Source of the DNA: Cristatella mucedo
Lineage: Eukaryota > Bryozoa > Phylactolaemata > Cristatellidae
Assembly (NCBI GenBank): GCA_009760855.2
Contig: WPIO01000065.1
Location: 124,001 to 188,000, forward strand
Reading direction: 5' to 3'
Length of the DNA: 64,000 nucleotides
In this document: piece by piece, positions 62,869-64,000 of the stretch
Layout of the letters: each line of letters begins with the position of its first letter
Position numbering within the stretch: the first letter of the stretch is position 1
Position numbers and translations under genes: made by a program
Notes under the pieces: generated by a model
Told to the model about the DNA's origin: nothing
Databases searched by the model: none
Seen by the model: the letters and a program-made list of their open reading frames with translations, nothing else

Positions 62869-63144
62869 TAGCCAACATCTACTCTCCAACTGCCGACTAT
62901 GGCACATCTTTTTCAGCGGTCCTGAACTGCTACTTCTATGCTACTCACTACCTCAACTGCTCTCCTAACTCTGCTATGCTTCCCACTTTCTCTCTGTTGC
63001 ATGAGACGAAGTCTGTTGGCTACCGAATGCGTACCGAAAGCCGCTTAGGCTGTGAGTTCGCTATACAAAACTCTCCTGCGTAACACCCACATGGTCTTTA
63101 TGACTTTGTGGAGTTACTGACGGAGATACATTACATTACATTAC
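62869..63144 (+). mobile_element. (ATTAC)-tailed repeat, copy 3
   Basis: Inverted relative to copies 1 and 2: CTATGGCACATCTTTTTCAG, CTCTCTGTTGCATGAGACGA, CGGAGATACATTACATTACA. Three ATTAC units mark the tail, which suggests a 3'-anchored retroelement. Confidence 0.8.
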
Positions 63145-64000
63145 AAAGGACCAGGTTACTGGCTCAGTAGAACGCTGATGTAACTAGTATCATAGATACG
63201 AAGGGCTCGAGGGCTAACAGTAAGGGCAACAGGAGCCGGACGACTGTCTGCCACCAAAGCCTCCTGCCCCAAGCTCGACGACGTGCGCCTCCACCAGAAG
63301 AGCATTCCTCCATAGAATCTGCCTGCCTTTCTTCTCTACCTCCGTCTACGCTTTGCTGTACTGCGATCGGGCGCTATAACGTGCCGGGTACATTGAGAAA
63401 CTACATCCAGCGGAGAAGGAAAGGGGAAGGAAGGTTAAGAGCCGGGCCGATGAGAAGGAGAAGAGTGAGGAGAAGAAGAATAAGGAGGCTGCTGGAGGCA
63501 GGTCAAACAACTGGGACCAGACGGAGGGCTGGCCGTCGAGAGGAAGGGAGTGGGAAGACGCGGTCCTGCAGCAGCAGGGAACTGGTGAAGTGGAAAGGCA
63601 AGGGGCAGGTGGAGCAGAGAACTCCGGGAACGGGAGAGGAGCAGGCACCGGGAAGCGTTCGGCCGACCGTGAGCCTAATACATTATGCTGCATCAAGCCC
63701 GTCAAAAGCGCTTGCGCCTCCCTCCCCCACCCACCACCACCCTGCCCCACCACGCCACGCATGCCACCACGTTGACAGATGAAGATCGGATTGGACCAGC
63801 TGACGTGGGCCGAAGCTGTTGTCGGTGTCATGCCCACAGGTTAGGCTCCCAAGCCGCCGGCATTCCTAGCGACTCGGCAGAATTAACTGCTGTCACGCAG
63901 CAGACTGAGCAACTGCAGCAGCGCGGCCGTTTTTGCTGGCGTACCCACGATCACGCCCTACAGCCGATGCGAGAGCCGCAACGACTGCTGCATACTATGC
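63145..64000. other. Right edge: purine-rich stretch, nothing recognised
   Basis: 63400-63660 is strongly purine-biased (AG-rich), giving Arg/Gly-rich frames. I see no gene evidence. Confidence 0.5.

Noticed and set aside
63346-63837. Overlapping 163- and 133-codon frames at the right edge
   Set aside because: Caused by purine bias (Arg/Gly on one strand, Ser/Pro/Leu on the other); no recognisable motif.

Overview
The window is animal nuclear DNA. It has short coding exons bounded by GT/AG splice sites, large repeat-filled introns, long dinucleotide microsatellites, LINE and SINE debris, and CpG-rich blocks upstream. The only protein-coding gene I can support is a filamin (actin cross-linking, mechanosensing scaffold) on the minus strand. 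It starts at the ATG at 51201 and runs off the left edge of the window. I reconstructed 27 coding exons by reading reverse-complement splice sites and checking that every junction keeps phase. They sum to 6433 nt, about 2144 codons. The order is: two calponin-homology (CH) domains (exons 1-3), Ig-like filamin repeats Ig1-Ig6 (exons 4-15), a large single exon (exon 16), Ig8-Ig13 (exons 16-23), a 36-nt hinge exon (24), and Ig14-Ig15 (exons 25-27). The rest of the gene lies beyond position 1. Repeat order and the loop of Ig13 look closer to insect filamin than to vertebrate filamin, so a protostome invertebrate is likely; I cannot name the phylum.

The most unusual feature is exon 16 (12586-14328, 1743 nt). 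Ig7 begins normally at the end of exon 15, but its body is absent. In its place is a non-Ig segment of about 460 residues containing 15 degenerate 16-19 residue tandem repeats (consensus near SIEPVSRSQFAQERQVSKE). Only after this does a normal Ig repeat resume. Several units carry RRVS or RQVS motifs, and the exon is phase-symmetric, so it could be skipped in frame.

The introns hold a dense collection of mobile elements. These include many 5'-truncated L2/CR1-like LINE copies ending in ATT repeats (the longest, at 43150-46112, retains endonuclease and reverse transcriptase remnants) and two tRNA-derived SINE types. There is an hAT-type element with a perfect 8-bp target duplication and a nested LINE (21511-22702). 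A 285-bp TGTTG-ended MITE sits inside a LINE copy (9710-9994), and a 945-bp foldback element lies in intron 14 (14869-15813). A further repeat family with an (ATTAC)n tail occurs three times.

Upstream of the gene, 51202-52150 is CpG-rich and is the likely promoter region. A larger CpG-rich block (about 57200-61210) follows further out, interrupted by repeats; I could not find a convincing gene in it. 61211-64000 holds a minisatellite and repeat copies only.
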